Positions 1 to 8,454 of a stretch of DNA of 64,000 nt are shown piece after piece (the stretch's first letter is position 1; each line of letters opens with the position of its first letter). The stretch comes from an uncultured Treponema sp. Lineage in GTDB: Bacteria > Spirochaetota > Spirochaetia > Treponematales > Treponemataceae. The notes below the pieces were generated by a model. That model saw nothing but the letters and a program-made list of their open reading frames with translations. It was not told the origin of the DNA and did not search any database. Location: NCBI GenBank assembly GCA_946615905.1, contig CAMOIE010000005.1, positions 62,001 to 126,000 of the forward strand. The letters are read 5' to 3'. The position numbers and the translations under genes were made by a program.

Positions 1-895
1 GGATCAAAACGACTGTTACTACATCGCCCACTGTCGGCAGTTTTCCTGCGAACTCCTGAACGGGGATCTTTCCCTCAGACTTGTAACCGATGTCTACGAA
101 TACAAGTTCGTCTGTAACTGCGATAACTGTGCCGTCAACAAGCTGACCGTCTTCGAGCGGTTTCAGGCTTTTGAGAGATTCTTCTAATTGTGTCTGGATT
201 GCGCCCTTGGAGTCCTGGGCTTCGTCCTTTTCCACTTCCATCTGTTCCATAGATAACCCTTTTGTGTTAATTTTGCCTAATATTATCTCACAAACCTGCT
301 CAATCGTCAAGGCGGAAGTATCGAGATAGAAAGCATCGGGCGCCCTTCTCAAAGCCCCCTCCTTTTTGTTGCGGTCAATCTCATCGCGCTTGATGATCGC
401 GGCCTTGACTTCCTCTAAAGTCATGCCGGAAACGCCCTGGTCAAAGCGTCTCTGGGCCTGAACGTCAATCGAAGCGTCCAAATAGAATTTATGCTCGGCG
501 TTGGGGAAAACGACCGTGGTCATGTCCCTTCCCTCGCAGATTATGTCGAGGGACTTAGTGATTTCCCGCATTTTGTCGTTGACAAGGTGGCGGATTGGGA
601 CGATTGACGAGACCTGGGCCACGCGGGCAGAAACAGAGTCCTCGTGAAGTCTGTCCTCAACGTCTGTCCCGTTAAGAACCAGGCGGGAATCTTTGTATTC
701 AAGCTTTTGCTTTTTGCAGAAGTCAAGGATTTTCTCCTCGTCAGACAAGTCCTCGATTCCAGCCTCATTCAAGGCCAATGTCAGCGCCCGGTAAAAGGAG
801 CCTGAGTTCAAATAAGTGATATTGAGTTTTTTTGCGATAATCGAAGCTATTGTAGATTTTCCGGTGCCGGCAGGCCCGTCCATTGCGATAATCAT
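1..895 (-). CDS. cmk-rpsA: Cytidylate kinase-30S ribosomal protein S1 fusion (3' part cut by window edge)
   Basis: One open frame runs from ATG 895 to the window edge with no stop. Residues 1-~213 are cytidylate kinase (CMP/dCMP to CDP/dCDP): P-loop in GPAGTGKST, LNSGSFYRAL, and CEGRDMTTVVFP. The frame then passes without a break through a linker (ILGKINTKGLSMEQM) into the start of ribosomal protein S1, with the first S1 RNA-binding domain from about residue 245 (LEDGQLVDGTVIAVTDELVF). T. pallidum is known to have such a Cmk-RpsA fusion, so this is a lineage trait and not an assembly error. The in-frame ATG at 250 could also start a separate S1 chain. ATG 895 overlaps the stop of the upstream pseudouridine synthase (ATGA), implying translational coupling. 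Confidence 0.93.
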   Translation of the reverse strand, partial: MIIAMDGPAGTGKSTIASIIAKKLNITYLNSGSFYRALTLALNEAGIEDLSDEEKILDFCKKQKLEYKDSRLVLNGTDVEDRLHEDSVSARVAQVSSIVPIRHLVNDKMREITKSLDIICEGRDMTTVVFPNAEHKFYLDASIDVQAQRRFDQGVSGMTLEEVKAAIIKRDEIDRNKKEGALRRAPDAFYLDTSALTIEQVCEIILGKINTKGLSMEQMEVEKDEAQDSKGAIQTQLEESLKSLKPLEDGQLVDGTVIAVTDELVFVDIGYKSEGKIPVQEFAGKLPTVGDVVTVVLI

Positions 896-1668
896 ATTTC
901 CTTCCTATTTTTGCATAATTTTAGTAGATTTTGGACTTCCTGTGAAGTCAGATTTCTGAATTCACCCGGCTGTAAGTCGCCCAAAGTCAGATTGCCGATT
1001 CTCACCCGCTCAAGGGATTTTATCCCGACTCCGGCATTCTCAAAGACCCGGCGGATTTCACGGTTTTTTCCTTCTATTAGAACGACCCGCATTTTTCTCG
1101 GGTTGATTTCTTCTGCATCCATGGCCCGGTAGAAAATTCCGTCGACACGGACGCCTTTTTTGAAATTCTCGGCCAAGTCACGGGGAAGAGGCAGGGAGGA
1201 CTTCACGATGTATTCTTTTTCGATTTCCGCAGACGGATGGCTGAGCTTTGCGGCAAAGTCTCCGTCGTTGGTGAAAAGAATCATGCCGGTGGAGAACATG
1301 TCAAGGCGGCCGATGTTGTAAAGGCGCTCGTCATAGGCGGACTGAATCAGCGAGACAGCAGTCTGCCTGCCCTTTTCGTCTGACTGTGAGCATACGTAGC
1401 CCGCAGGCTTGTTCAAAAGGACGTAGCGTTTGTTTTCTTCTATCTTGATTTGCTTGCCGTCAACCTCGATTTTGTCGCTCAGGCTGACCTTTGTTCCTGG
1501 CTCCGTGACGACAGAGCCGTTCACAGTGACGCGGCCTGAGGCGATGATTTCCTCAGAGGCGCGGCGGGAGGCGACACCCGCATGAGCCATAAAGACTTGC
1601 AGGCGGACTTGTGATTTTTCTGACTCGTTAGCGGGCAAGTTCGAACCTCTCGGATTCCTGTGCGTCAA
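892..1668 (-). CDS. rluB: RsuA/RluB-family rRNA pseudouridine synthase
   Basis: Converts a specific uridine of rRNA to pseudouridine. An S4 RNA-binding domain (about residues 22-70, with GVASRRASEEIIASGRV) precedes the catalytic domain; the family motif GRLDMFSTGMILFTNDG carries the catalytic Asp (about residue 123), and KNREIRRVFE lies near the C-terminus. The S4 domain plus this motif fits RluB/RsuA; which base is modified cannot be decided from sequence, so the symbol is tentative. The ATG at 1668 overlaps scpB by 41 nt. The family usually begins just before RLQ, so a later start is possible, but no good SD marks one. It sits between scpB and cmk-rpsA with overlapping ends, consistent with one operon. 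Confidence 0.88.
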   Translation of the reverse strand: MTHRNPRGSNLPANESEKSQVRLQVFMAHAGVASRRASEEIIASGRVTVNGSVVTEPGTKVSLSDKIEVDGKQIKIEENKRYVLLNKPAGYVCSQSDEKGRQTAVSLIQSAYDERLYNIGRLDMFSTGMILFTNDGDFAAKLSHPSAEIEKEYIVKSSLPLPRDLAENFKKGVRVDGIFYRAMDAEEINPRKMRVVLIEGKNREIRRVFENAGVGIKSLERVRIGNLTLGDLQPGEFRNLTSQEVQNLLKLCKNRKEI

Positions 1669-2188
1669 GACGCGGCAGGTCGGCGATTGAATTGAGCTGG
1701 AAGAATTTCAAGAATTCTTTTGTGGTGCCGAACTGAACCGGACGGCCGGGAGCATCCTTGCGGCCGACTTCTTTCACAAGCTGGCGTTCGCTCAAAATAC
1801 GAATCATGTTGTCAGGGGAGACTCCCCGGATGGCCTCAATCTCAGCGCGGGTAATTGGCTGCTTGTATGCGATAATCGAAAGAACTTCAAGGGCTGAGCG
1901 GGAAAGTCGGCCTTCGTTTTTATTGCCGTAGCGTTCCTTCAATACTTCCCAGATTTCCTTTTTGGGAACCAACGTCCAGCCGCCTGTAATCATGGCAAGC
2001 TCCAAGCCTGAGTTCTCCGCAAGGTATTTTTCCTTGAGCAGGTCCAGACATTCATTTACGACATCAGGCGAAAGCTCCGAAGCTCTGGCGATTGACTCAA
2101 CTGTGGCAGGCTCCGATTCCAAAAACAAGACCGCCTCGACAATGGCGGATTCCTTCTCCAAATTAACGTTCACGTTCTCTTCTTCCAT
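1628..2188 (-). CDS. scpB: Segregation and condensation protein B
   Basis: Winged-helix partner of ScpA in the SMC-ScpAB condensin, which organises and segregates the nucleoid. The 186-residue length is normal for the family. The region [20 protein letters not shown] followed by EIEAIRGV is the conserved second winged helix, and [16 protein letters not shown] is also characteristic. The end overlaps the pseudouridine synthase start. In many bacteria scpA and scpB are adjacent; here a chemotaxis gene on the other strand separates them by about 2.3 kb, so scpB must have its own promoter in 2189-2315 or rely on read-through. Confidence 0.93.
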   Translation of the reverse strand: MEEENVNVNLEKESAIVEAVLFLESEPATVESIARASELSPDVVNECLDLLKEKYLAENSGLELAMITGGWTLVPKKEIWEVLKERYGNKNEGRLSRSALEVLSIIAYKQPITRAEIEAIRGVSPDNMIRILSERQLVKEVGRKDAPGRPVQFGTTKEFLKFFQLNSIADLPRLDAQESERFELAR

Positions 2189-2255
2189 AAATATAGGCTT
2201 TATTTTCCATAAAAAAGGGAATCATTGCAAGTGGCGGAGACTCTTGGCCTTAAAA

Positions 2256-2284
2256 TTGACAAAAAAGTTTTTCAGCCATAAACT
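2256..2284 (+). promoter_or_regulatory. Sigma-70-type promoter for the chemotaxis receptor
   Basis: TTGACA at 2256-2261 and TAAACT at 2279-2284 are separated by 17 bp. They lie about 30 nt before ATG 2316, which has SD AAGGAG at 2305-2310. A sigma-28-like reading (GCCATAAA) was considered, but no TAAA lies at the proper spacing. Confidence 0.6.
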
Positions 2285-2315
2285 TGAACAAGTCTCACCG
2301 TTTCAAGGAGTCTTC

Positions 2316-4406
2316 ATGAAAAGCATTTCGGTAAAACTGATAGCGACCGCCCTGGTCATCGTGTCCGTGACAAATGCGGCCTTTCTTATAATCGCAAGGA
2401 ACATGTCCACAAAGGAGCTTAAGGCCTCCATCGAAAGCGACATGAACAACACAGCCTCCCTGGTAGCAGCCCAGATTCAGGCAATAAACGAGGGAGAGGT
2501 GAAGATGCTTACATCCCTCGGTAAAATGCCGATAATCAACGGCTATGATGATGACAAGCAGTCCGGAATGAGGACAAAGTGGAACTGGCTCAACGCCATA
2601 GCGGCGAATGACAAGACATACCTTGGAATGGCACTTTACGATGAGAATGGAGTTGGCTGGACGACAACAGGGAACTGGTCCGACCTTTCAAGCCGTGAAT
2701 ACCTAGCAGAGGCCATCAAGACGCGAAAGCCTTTCATAATGAAACCGAACTGGTCGCCGGTGAACGGCAATGTGTCCACATTCTACGCTGTCCCCTACTT
2801 CACAGGGACGCAGATGAGGGGCATCATAGTTGCTGTCCTTGACGGGCTAAACTTGAGCTATGTTGTCCAAGGAATCACAGTGGGCAAAAAATCCCACCCG
2901 CAGATTATCGAGATGAAGACTGGAAGCCTTGTGGCCTCTGAGAGAATCGAAGACATACAAGAGCAGAAGAACATAAGGGACGGTGCCCCAGAGGAATTCC
3001 TAGCCCTAATTGACAAAGCCTGTCTTGGCCAGAGCGGGGCCGCCACGTGGACTGATCCAAAAACAAAGGAAACCCATGCCTGCGTCTACAAGCCTGTCGG
3101 GGGGACGGCTGACTGGGCAGTGATTATCTCAACCCCGGTGAACGACTTTTTCGGCGGACTTAGCACTATGGTTCGCATTTTGACTGTGGTCTTTCTCATA
3201 TCGACAATAGCGGCAATTCTTATAATCGGCGGGACAATAATCCGAGCGATAAAACCACTCAAAAAGCTACGGGCCAACCTGAACGAAATCGCAACCGGAA
3301 GCGCCGACTTGACAAAGCGCATAGAGGTCAGCTCGGAAGATGAGGTTGGGGACGTAGTTCACGACTTCAACTTGTTTACTGAGAAACTGCACTCAATCGT
3401 AAGTGATATCAAGGAGTCCAAGGAAGAGCTGAACCAGAACGGCTCAAAACTTCTGCAGGAGACAGGGGCTGCGTCAAATTCAATCGAGGGAATTCTTTCC
3501 AGCATAAACAACGTGGACAGTCAGATTGAAAAGCAGACCGGGGACGTAAACCAGACGGCATCCGCAGTAAACGAGATAGCCTCGAACATCACATCCCTTG
3601 AGAAAATGGTCGAGAACCAGTCCTACCAGGTGCAGAATGCCTCAGCCGCCGTTGAGCAGATGATCCAAAACATCCTCAACGTCGACCAAACTGCAAACAA
3701 ACTTGCATCCTCGTTCGCAGGTCTCCTGACAAATGTCAACACAGGGGCTGAGAAGCAGAACCTTGTCAACGACAGAATTTCGGAGATCGAGGACCAGTCC
3801 AAGATGCTACAGGAGGCGAACCTAGCCATCTCGAACATCGCAGAGCAGACAAACCTTCTTGCTATGAACGCGGCCATTGAAGCCGCACACGCGGGAGAGT
3901 CCGGCAAGGGATTTGCCGTAGTCGCAGGCGAAATCAGGAAGCTCAGCGAAACATCATCAAAGCAGTCAAAGACAATCCAAGAACAGCTGTCAAAAATCAC
4001 GGACTCCATAAAGAACGTGGTTGACGCCTCAGGCCAGTCGACTAAGGCCTTTAGGGAAATCTCCGACAGGATTTTGGGGACGGACACCCTTGTTCAGCAG
4101 ATAAAGAACGCAATGCACGAGCAGAACGTCGGTTCAGAGCAGATTTCAGGTGCGCTCACGACCATGAACGACTCCACGCTTGACGTCAAGCAGGCGGCAA
4201 GGGAGATGTCAGAGGGCAACAAGATTATTCTGGACTCAGTGAAGGAATTGCAGGAGTCAACCTACCGCATAAAGGACTCAATGCAGGTCATGGCAAAGGG
4301 GGCTGACACAATCGGAGCCATGGGCAGAACACTGACATCGATTTCAGACGGAATTGAAATTTCAATCGATAAAATCGGAAACCAGATTGACCAGTTCCAA
4401 GTCTGA
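2316..4406 (+). CDS. Methyl-accepting chemotaxis protein
   Basis: Transmembrane chemoreceptor signalling to CheA/CheW. Residues ~5-28 form TM1 ([20 protein letters not shown]). A periplasmic dCACHE-like sensor spans ~35-280, TM2 ~285-308, HAMP ~309-362, and the cytoplasmic methyl-accepting coiled coil runs to 696. The conserved hairpin tip lies at ~505-545 and includes [19 protein letters not shown] and [14 protein letters not shown]. Start ATG 2316 was chosen because it has SD AAGGAG at 5-nt spacing and begins directly before TM1; the frame extends upstream to 1962 but that part is antisense to scpB. The ligand is unknown. It stands alone, inverted between scpA and scpB. Confidence 0.94.
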   Translation: MKSISVKLIATALVIVSVTNAAFLIIARNMSTKELKASIESDMNNTASLVAAQIQAINEGEVKMLTSLGKMPIINGYDDDKQSGMRTKWNWLNAIAANDKTYLGMALYDENGVGWTTTGNWSDLSSREYLAEAIKTRKPFIMKPNWSPVNGNVSTFYAVPYFTGTQMRGIIVAVLDGLNLSYVVQGITVGKKSHPQIIEMKTGSLVASERIEDIQEQKNIRDGAPEEFLALIDKACLGQSGAATWTDPKTKETHACVYKPVGGTADWAVIISTPVNDFFGGLSTMVRILTVVFLISTIAAILIIGGTIIRAIKPLKKLRANLNEIATGSADLTKRIEVSSEDEVGDVVHDFNLFTEKLHSIVSDIKESKEELNQNGSKLLQETGAASNSIEGILSSINNVDSQIEKQTGDVNQTASAVNEIASNITSLEKMVENQSYQVQNASAAVEQMIQNILNVDQTANKLASSFAGLLTNVNTGAEKQNLVNDRISEIEDQSKMLQEANLAISNIAEQTNLLAMNAAIEAAHAGESGKGFAVVAGEIRKLSETSSKQSKTIQEQLSKITDSIKNVVDASGQSTKAFREISDRILGTDTLVQQIKNAMHEQNVGSEQISGALTTMNDSTLDVKQAAREMSEGNKIILDSVKELQESTYRIKDSMQVMAKGADTIGAMGRTLTSISDGIEISIDKIGNQIDQFQV

Positions 4407-4422
4407 CAAAGACATAAAATGG

Positions 4423-4525
4423 CTTAGCCGCTGGAGCAACGCCGCAGGCGGCCACTGGACTGAGCGGAGCGAGGGAAGCGGCTGAGGGTGACCGAATTGC
4501 GGAAGTGGTGACCGCCGCAAGGCGG
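4423..4525. repeat. GC-rich multi-hairpin intergenic element
   Basis: Between the convergent ends of the chemoreceptor and scpA. An outer inverted repeat pairs CTTAGCCGCT (4423-4432) with AGCGGCTGAG (4477-4486). Inside it is the palindrome GCCGC-AG-GCGGC (4441-4452). A further hairpin CCGCC-GCAA-GGCGG with a GNRA-type tetraloop lies at 4512-4525. No coding potential is seen. It may act as a bidirectional terminator or belong to the genome's repetitive extragenic palindromes. Confidence 0.5.
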
Positions 4526-4543
4526 GAAGGCCCAAAAGCAAAA

Positions 4544-5356
4544 CTACGCGGCTTTTTTTGGGCGGCAGATTTTTATGTCACCGAACATGCGGTTCTGGTA
4601 AATCGCGGCCATCTTGAATTTGACCGCCTCCAAAATTGCCATGAAGGCGCAGATCACGTCGATTGTGGAGCCTTTGCGGACTATCAAATCGGTGAACATG
4701 CACTCTCCCTTGTTCTCAAGCAGTTCGCTCATCAATGTGATTTTTTCGTTGACAGAGACTTCCTCGTAGACATCGAGAATTCTTGAGTCGGAATACTGGC
4801 TCATGTAGGTTTTGAAGATTTTCTGCATCTGCTGTAGGAGGTCCCAGGTGTCGATTTTTTCCCAAAGATCCTCGTCGTCAAAAGGCAGGGTGCGCTGGAT
4901 TTTTTTGCGCTCAAACGACCACTCGTTCTCGTCCTCTTTTTCTTCCATAAGGTTTGAGAGAGCCTTGAATTTCTGGTATTCAATCAGGTTGTTGACAAGC
5001 TCATCGCGGGGGTCGTCAAAGTCGAGGTCGTCGTCCAGCTGTACTTCAACAGGAAGCATCATGCGGCTTTTTATGTAGAGGAGGCGGGCGGCCATTTTAT
5101 AAAATTCGCTCAGGTCGGTCAGGTCGGTCTCGGCGCAGTAATCCAGATATTCAAGGAACTGCTCGGTGATTGTGGCAATGGGGATGTCGTAGATGTTGAT
5201 CTTGTTGTCGTGAATCAGCGCCCAGAGGAGGTCGAGGGGGCCTTCAAACTCTCCGGCCTTGTACTTTCTGGCGGATTTTTTCTCTTCCTCGGCAGTCTGA
5301 ATACGTTTTTCCGCCTGAATCTGATTTTCTGCTGTCTGATTCTGAACTTCTTCCAT
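4544..5356 (-). CDS. scpA: Segregation and condensation protein A
   Basis: Kleisin subunit that bridges the SMC dimer heads and binds ScpB. Family features include the N-terminal YKAGEFEGPLDLLWALIHDN segment and DIYDIPIATITEQFLEYL-type helices that contact the SMC neck (read here as NIYDIPIATITEQFLEYLDY), then KMAARLLYIKSRMMLP. Start ATG 5356 is preferred over the ATG at 5380 because GGAGG lies 6-7 nt before it; this gives 270 residues. The upstream neighbour is folK, 180 nt away across a structured repeat. Confidence 0.93.
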   Translation of the reverse strand: MEEVQNQTAENQIQAEKRIQTAEEEKKSARKYKAGEFEGPLDLLWALIHDNKINIYDIPIATITEQFLEYLDYCAETDLTDLSEFYKMAARLLYIKSRMMLPVEVQLDDDLDFDDPRDELVNNLIEYQKFKALSNLMEEKEDENEWSFERKKIQRTLPFDDEDLWEKIDTWDLLQQMQKIFKTYMSQYSDSRILDVYEEVSVNEKITLMSELLENKGECMFTDLIVRKGSTIDVICAFMAILEAVKFKMAAIYQNRMFGDIKICRPKKAA

Positions 5357-5423
5357 ACGAGGCCTCCGGCACAAAGTCACTTTTATTATCGGAAGAATTT
5401 TCCGCCGGGAAAAGGGGGAAATA

Positions 5424-5535
5424 TCACACGGATTGGGAAATCACGATTTTATATTATCACACGGATTGGTTCGCCACTACGTGGCTCACTCTTCTTTTAG
5501 CGTGAGAGCCGTTAGGCTCGAACAAATCCGTGTGA
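5424..5535. repeat. Palindromic element with repeated TCACACGGATT ends and internal hairpins
   Basis: TCACACGGATT occurs as a direct repeat at 5424-5434 and 5457-5467, and its exact reverse complement AATCCGTGTGA lies at 5525-5535. Between the last two are GTTCG and CGAAC continuing the outer stem, and hairpins GCCAC-TAC-GTGGC, CTCAC...GTGAG and GAGCC-GTTA-GGCTC. As RNA this folds into a closed multi-branch structure of about 80 nt. It sits 2 nt from the folK stop and is non-coding. It resembles a MITE or repetitive palindrome; a structured RNA is also possible. Confidence 0.7.
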
Positions 5536-5537
5536 GA

Positions 5538-6038
5538 TTAAATTTTTGTCACGCCGCTACAATCGATTTTAGAAAGGGCAGCCTCCACTTCACTAGGGCT
5601 AACTAGAAGGCTGTCGTCATCTTTCAGGATTTCAGAAAGGGGAACCAGGACAAATGCCCGCTCCAAAAGTCTCGGATGAGGAATCACAAGGTCAGGGAGA
5701 TTTATTTTTTTCCTGCCCCAAAGTTCTATGTCAATATCCAGTGACCGGGGGCCGAAGCGGATTTCCTTTGACCGGTCGCGTCCGAAGGAAGCCTCGATTT
5801 TGTGGATTTCATCAAGAAAATCATGAGGTGAAAGCCCGTCCTTTACAGTGCCTAAAATCACGGCGTTGTAAAAGTCCTCCTGGTCTTCCACATACATGGC
5901 CTTTGTCCTGTAAACAGAGGAGACTTTAAAATCAATAAAGAGGGAGGCCAGTGCCTTTTTTCCCTCCTCAAGAAGGTCCAGCGGCCCCAGCCCCTTCCAT
6001 GAGCGGTTGGAGCCAAGGCCTAAAAGGATTTTCTCCAT
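5538..6038 (-). CDS. folK: 2-amino-4-hydroxy-6-hydroxymethyldihydropteridine pyrophosphokinase
   Basis: Folate synthesis: transfers pyrophosphate from ATP to 6-hydroxymethyl-7,8-dihydropterin. The N-terminal LLGLGSNRSWKG and the signature RFGPRSLDIDIELWG followed by LVIPHPRLLERAFVLVPL are diagnostic. The 166-residue length is typical of a stand-alone HPPK. ATG 6038 shares a base with the recA stop (TAATG), so the two are translationally coupled. No folP or folB partner is seen in the window. Confidence 0.94.
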   Translation of the reverse strand: MEKILLGLGSNRSWKGLGPLDLLEEGKKALASLFIDFKVSSVYRTKAMYVEDQEDFYNAVILGTVKDGLSPHDFLDEIHKIEASFGRDRSKEIRFGPRSLDIDIELWGRKKINLPDLVIPHPRLLERAFVLVPLSEILKDDDSLLVSPSEVEAALSKIDCSGVTKI

Positions 6039-7249
6039 TAGAAAAGCGCGTCCTGGGCGGAAACTTTGGCGGCTTCAGCTGACCTTTCAGCCTTCTCGCT
6101 CGCCTTGGCATCAGCAGCTGCGGCTTTTGCGGCCTCTTTCTCAGCTTTTTTTGCTGCCTTGGCCTTTTCCTCGGCGGCCTTCACCTGCTCAGGGTAGACA
6201 GGCTCTCCTTCCTTCGTGCGCAAAATCTGTCCGGGGAAAAGCTGCTCGCGCAGCTGGACTTCGAGAGTATGGGCGTAATCGGGATTTGTCTCCAGGAAGT
6301 TGACTGCGTTTTCCTTGCCCTGTCCGACTTTTTCCTCTCCGCGGGTGTACCAGGCCCCCCTTTTGTCGATAAAGCCGTGCTTTACGGCTGAATCCAAGAG
6401 GGAGGCAGAGGCAGAGACACCTTTTCCAAAGTAGATGTCAAGCTCCACCTTGCGGAAGGGCGGCGCGACCTTGTTTTTCACGATTTTCACGCGGACACGG
6501 TTTCCAACAGCATCCTCGCCTGATTTTCCATCGATTGACTCGATTCTGCGGATTTCAAGGCGGATCGATGAGTAGAATTTGAGGGCGTTTCCACCTGTCG
6601 TTGTCTCAGGGTTTCCGAACATGATGCCAATCTTCATGCGGATCTGGTTGATGAATACGATAATACACTTTGACTTTCCGACTATGGCTGTCAGTTTGCG
6701 CAGAGCCTGGCTCATAAGACGGGCCTGTAAGCCCATCATAGCGTCTCCCATGTCGCCCTCGATTTCCTTTTGTGGAGTCAGGGCGGCAACAGAGTCAACT
6801 ACGATGATGTCAACTGCGCCAGAGCGGACAAGATTCTCCGTGATTTCAAGGGCCTGCTCACCAGTGTCAGGCTGGGAGACCCAAAGCTCGTCGATATTTA
6901 CGCCGAGATTTTTTGCGTACTGGGGGTCAAGGGCATGTTCCGCGTCGACAAAGGCCGCGATTCCCCCTAATTTCTGAGCCTCGGCGATGGCGTGCAAGGC
7001 CAAAGTCGTTTTTCCTGATGACTCAGGCCCGTACATCTCGATAATTCTTCCGCGCGGATAGCCTCCGACTCCCAAAGCCTCGTCAAGCAAAATGGAGCCG
7101 GAGGGAACCACGTCAAGGGAAGACGTGTCGGTCTTTGTGCCAAGCTTCATCAAAGAGCCTGCGCCGAACTGTTTTTCAATCTGAAGGCGGGCCGCCTCCA
7201 GAGCCTTGAGTTTTTCCGACATGTCTGCCGGAGCTTTTGTTTCTGTCAT
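6038..7249 (-). CDS. recA: Recombinase RecA with long Ala/Lys/Glu-rich tail
   Basis: ATP-dependent strand-exchange recombinase. Walker A is GPESSGKTT, and the frame continues with [18 protein letters not shown], the Walker B region [19 protein letters not shown] and the DNA-binding loop 2 region [23 protein letters not shown] 7249 is preferred over GTG 7258 because AAGGTGG lies 5-6 nt upstream, giving 403 residues. The last ~50 residues are an unusual mixed-charge stretch of A, K and E (from about [20 protein letters not shown]), unlike the mainly acidic tail of most RecA proteins. It heads a recA-folK unit. No LexA box could be assigned. Confidence 0.97.
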   Translation of the reverse strand: MTETKAPADMSEKLKALEAARLQIEKQFGAGSLMKLGTKTDTSSLDVVPSGSILLDEALGVGGYPRGRIIEMYGPESSGKTTLALHAIAEAQKLGGIAAFVDAEHALDPQYAKNLGVNIDELWVSQPDTGEQALEITENLVRSGAVDIIVVDSVAALTPQKEIEGDMGDAMMGLQARLMSQALRKLTAIVGKSKCIIVFINQIRMKIGIMFGNPETTTGGNALKFYSSIRLEIRRIESIDGKSGEDAVGNRVRVKIVKNKVAPPFRKVELDIYFGKGVSASASLLDSAVKHGFIDKRGAWYTRGEEKVGQGKENAVNFLETNPDYAHTLEVQLREQLFPGQILRTKEGEPVYPEQVKAAEEKAKAAKKAEKEAAKAAAADAKASEKAERSAEAAKVSAQDALF

Positions 7250-7319
7250 TTTGACCACCTTATCCCCACCCCACTAATATATATAGGCGGTATTTTTTAT
7301 ATTTTACGCATTTTCGCTT

Positions 7320-7337
7320 GAAATTTCGCAAAATTTC
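7320..7337. promoter_or_regulatory. AT-rich dyad upstream of recA
   Basis: GAAATTT-CGCA-AAATTTC is a perfect 7-bp inverted repeat, 70 nt upstream of the recA start and 20 nt after the preceding stop. It could be an operator for recA or a weak terminator of the upstream TPR operon. It does not match the classical LexA boxes of E. coli or Bacillus, so no regulator is proposed. Confidence 0.3.
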
Positions 7338-7356
7338 TTCATTATTTTACGATTTT

Positions 7357-8448
7357 TTAATTTTTCCGCACTTCCTGATAGACAGCCCTGCCGGTCAAAG
7401 CAAGTCTTTTTCCTTCCATGCCGATTTTAGCAAGAATCGTCACTGCCCGGTCAGAGTCAATCGGAGGAGAAGGCTTTTTCGCAAAATTCACGCGGACAAT
7501 TCCGTCAACGCGGTCAAGGTTCTCATAGCCGACAAGCAAGTCGCAGATAAAAGAATCCTGGCTTTCGCTGGCATTCGTGATTCTCCCCTTCCATGAGACC
7601 CAGCACCCCTGATACAAAAGCGGGTCGGCAGAAACCTGGGCATAGGAATAATTGTCAGTTAGGCTGTCAAAGGTCGGATCCTGCAAGGTCGGCAAAAGCT
7701 CGTTTTTTGTCTTCTGCTTGATAGAGTCAGACGCATTTGAATTCAGGATTCTGTTGATTTCGACATGGGCGGCGTTGTCCCTGTAATCCTGAATAAACTG
7801 GACTGCCTTGTTGTAGGCGGTCTTGATTTCCGTGTCAGAAAGATTGTAATGCGCGCCTTTGCCGCCTGAATGGGCGTTCATGTTCTCTTCGATGGTAAGC
7901 TCCAGCCCCGTAAAATCATAGCGGCCTTTTTTGTCAAATGAACCGCCATTGGCAAAATGCAGGAGGACAAAGGCCAGGACTACACCGGCTGCCACTGAAA
8001 AAAGAATCTGGAAAATACGGGCGGGATTCACCCCAAGAGGAGGATAAAACTGCTCCAACTTTCCGCTGTCAGCCCATTTTATGATTGTGTCGTAATTTCC
8101 CTTCGTCTTGATGAACTCAAGGGCCTCCCCGGCAATTTTATTCGTCGGGTTTTCCGTCTGAATGTCCAGATAATACTGAATCGCCCGGTCGGTGTCGCCA
8201 TGCAGGAGAAAAAGAGCGGCCTGACCAGTCAGCAAAGTCACGTCATTGACTTTGAGTGTGCGGGCCTTTGAGTAATATTTATTCGCGTTTCCGATGTCGC
8301 CAACATAAAGACAGGCTGTCCCCAAAAGCAGGTAAAAATCAAAGGAAGCCTCAAAGGTTTCCTGATGATTTTCGAGAAGGGTTATCGCCTCTGCAAATTG
8401 ACGGCGCCGCATCATAGCGCGGGCGCGGTTTAAAATCGATCCAGACAT
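7357..8448 (-). CDS. TPR protein with one membrane-spanning segment
   Basis: Not recognised as a named family. Residues ~1-135 contain TPR-like helix pairs (RRRQFAEAITLLENHQETFE; ASFDFYLLLGTACLYVGDIG; NANKYYSKARTLK). One TM helix follows at ~168-185 (ILFSVAAGVVLAFVLLHFA). The C-terminal ~175 residues contain a further helical part and end in a beta-rich segment (GCWVSWKGRITNASESQDSF). It lacks a signal peptide, so the TPR part is probably cytoplasmic and the rest periplasmic. It is the last of four genes spaced by 6 nt or overlapping (rpe and three TPR/coiled-coil proteins), which suggests an envelope complex; function unknown. Confidence 0.85.
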   Translation of the reverse strand: MSGSILNRARAMMRRRQFAEAITLLENHQETFEASFDFYLLLGTACLYVGDIGNANKYYSKARTLKVNDVTLLTGQAALFLLHGDTDRAIQYYLDIQTENPTNKIAGEALEFIKTKGNYDTIIKWADSGKLEQFYPPLGVNPARIFQILFSVAAGVVLAFVLLHFANGGSFDKKGRYDFTGLELTIEENMNAHSGGKGAHYNLSDTEIKTAYNKAVQFIQDYRDNAAHVEINRILNSNASDSIKQKTKNELLPTLQDPTFDSLTDNYSYAQVSADPLLYQGCWVSWKGRITNASESQDSFICDLLVGYENLDRVDGIVRVNFAKKPSPPIDSDRAVTILAKIGMEGKRLALTGRAVYQEVRKN

Positions 8449-8454
8449 TCCAGT

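Noticed and set aside
2251-2282. Sigma-28 flagellar promoter for the chemoreceptor
   Set aside because: GCCATAAA is present but no TAAA lies about 15 nt upstream; the sigma-70 elements fit better.
1962-2315. Upstream extension of the chemoreceptor frame (118 codons)
   Set aside because: It is antisense to scpB, has no SD, and the real start at 2316 has SD AAGGAG directly before TM1.
7262-7356. LexA/SOS box before recA
   Set aside because: The GAAATTT dyad matches neither the E. coli nor the Bacillus LexA consensus.
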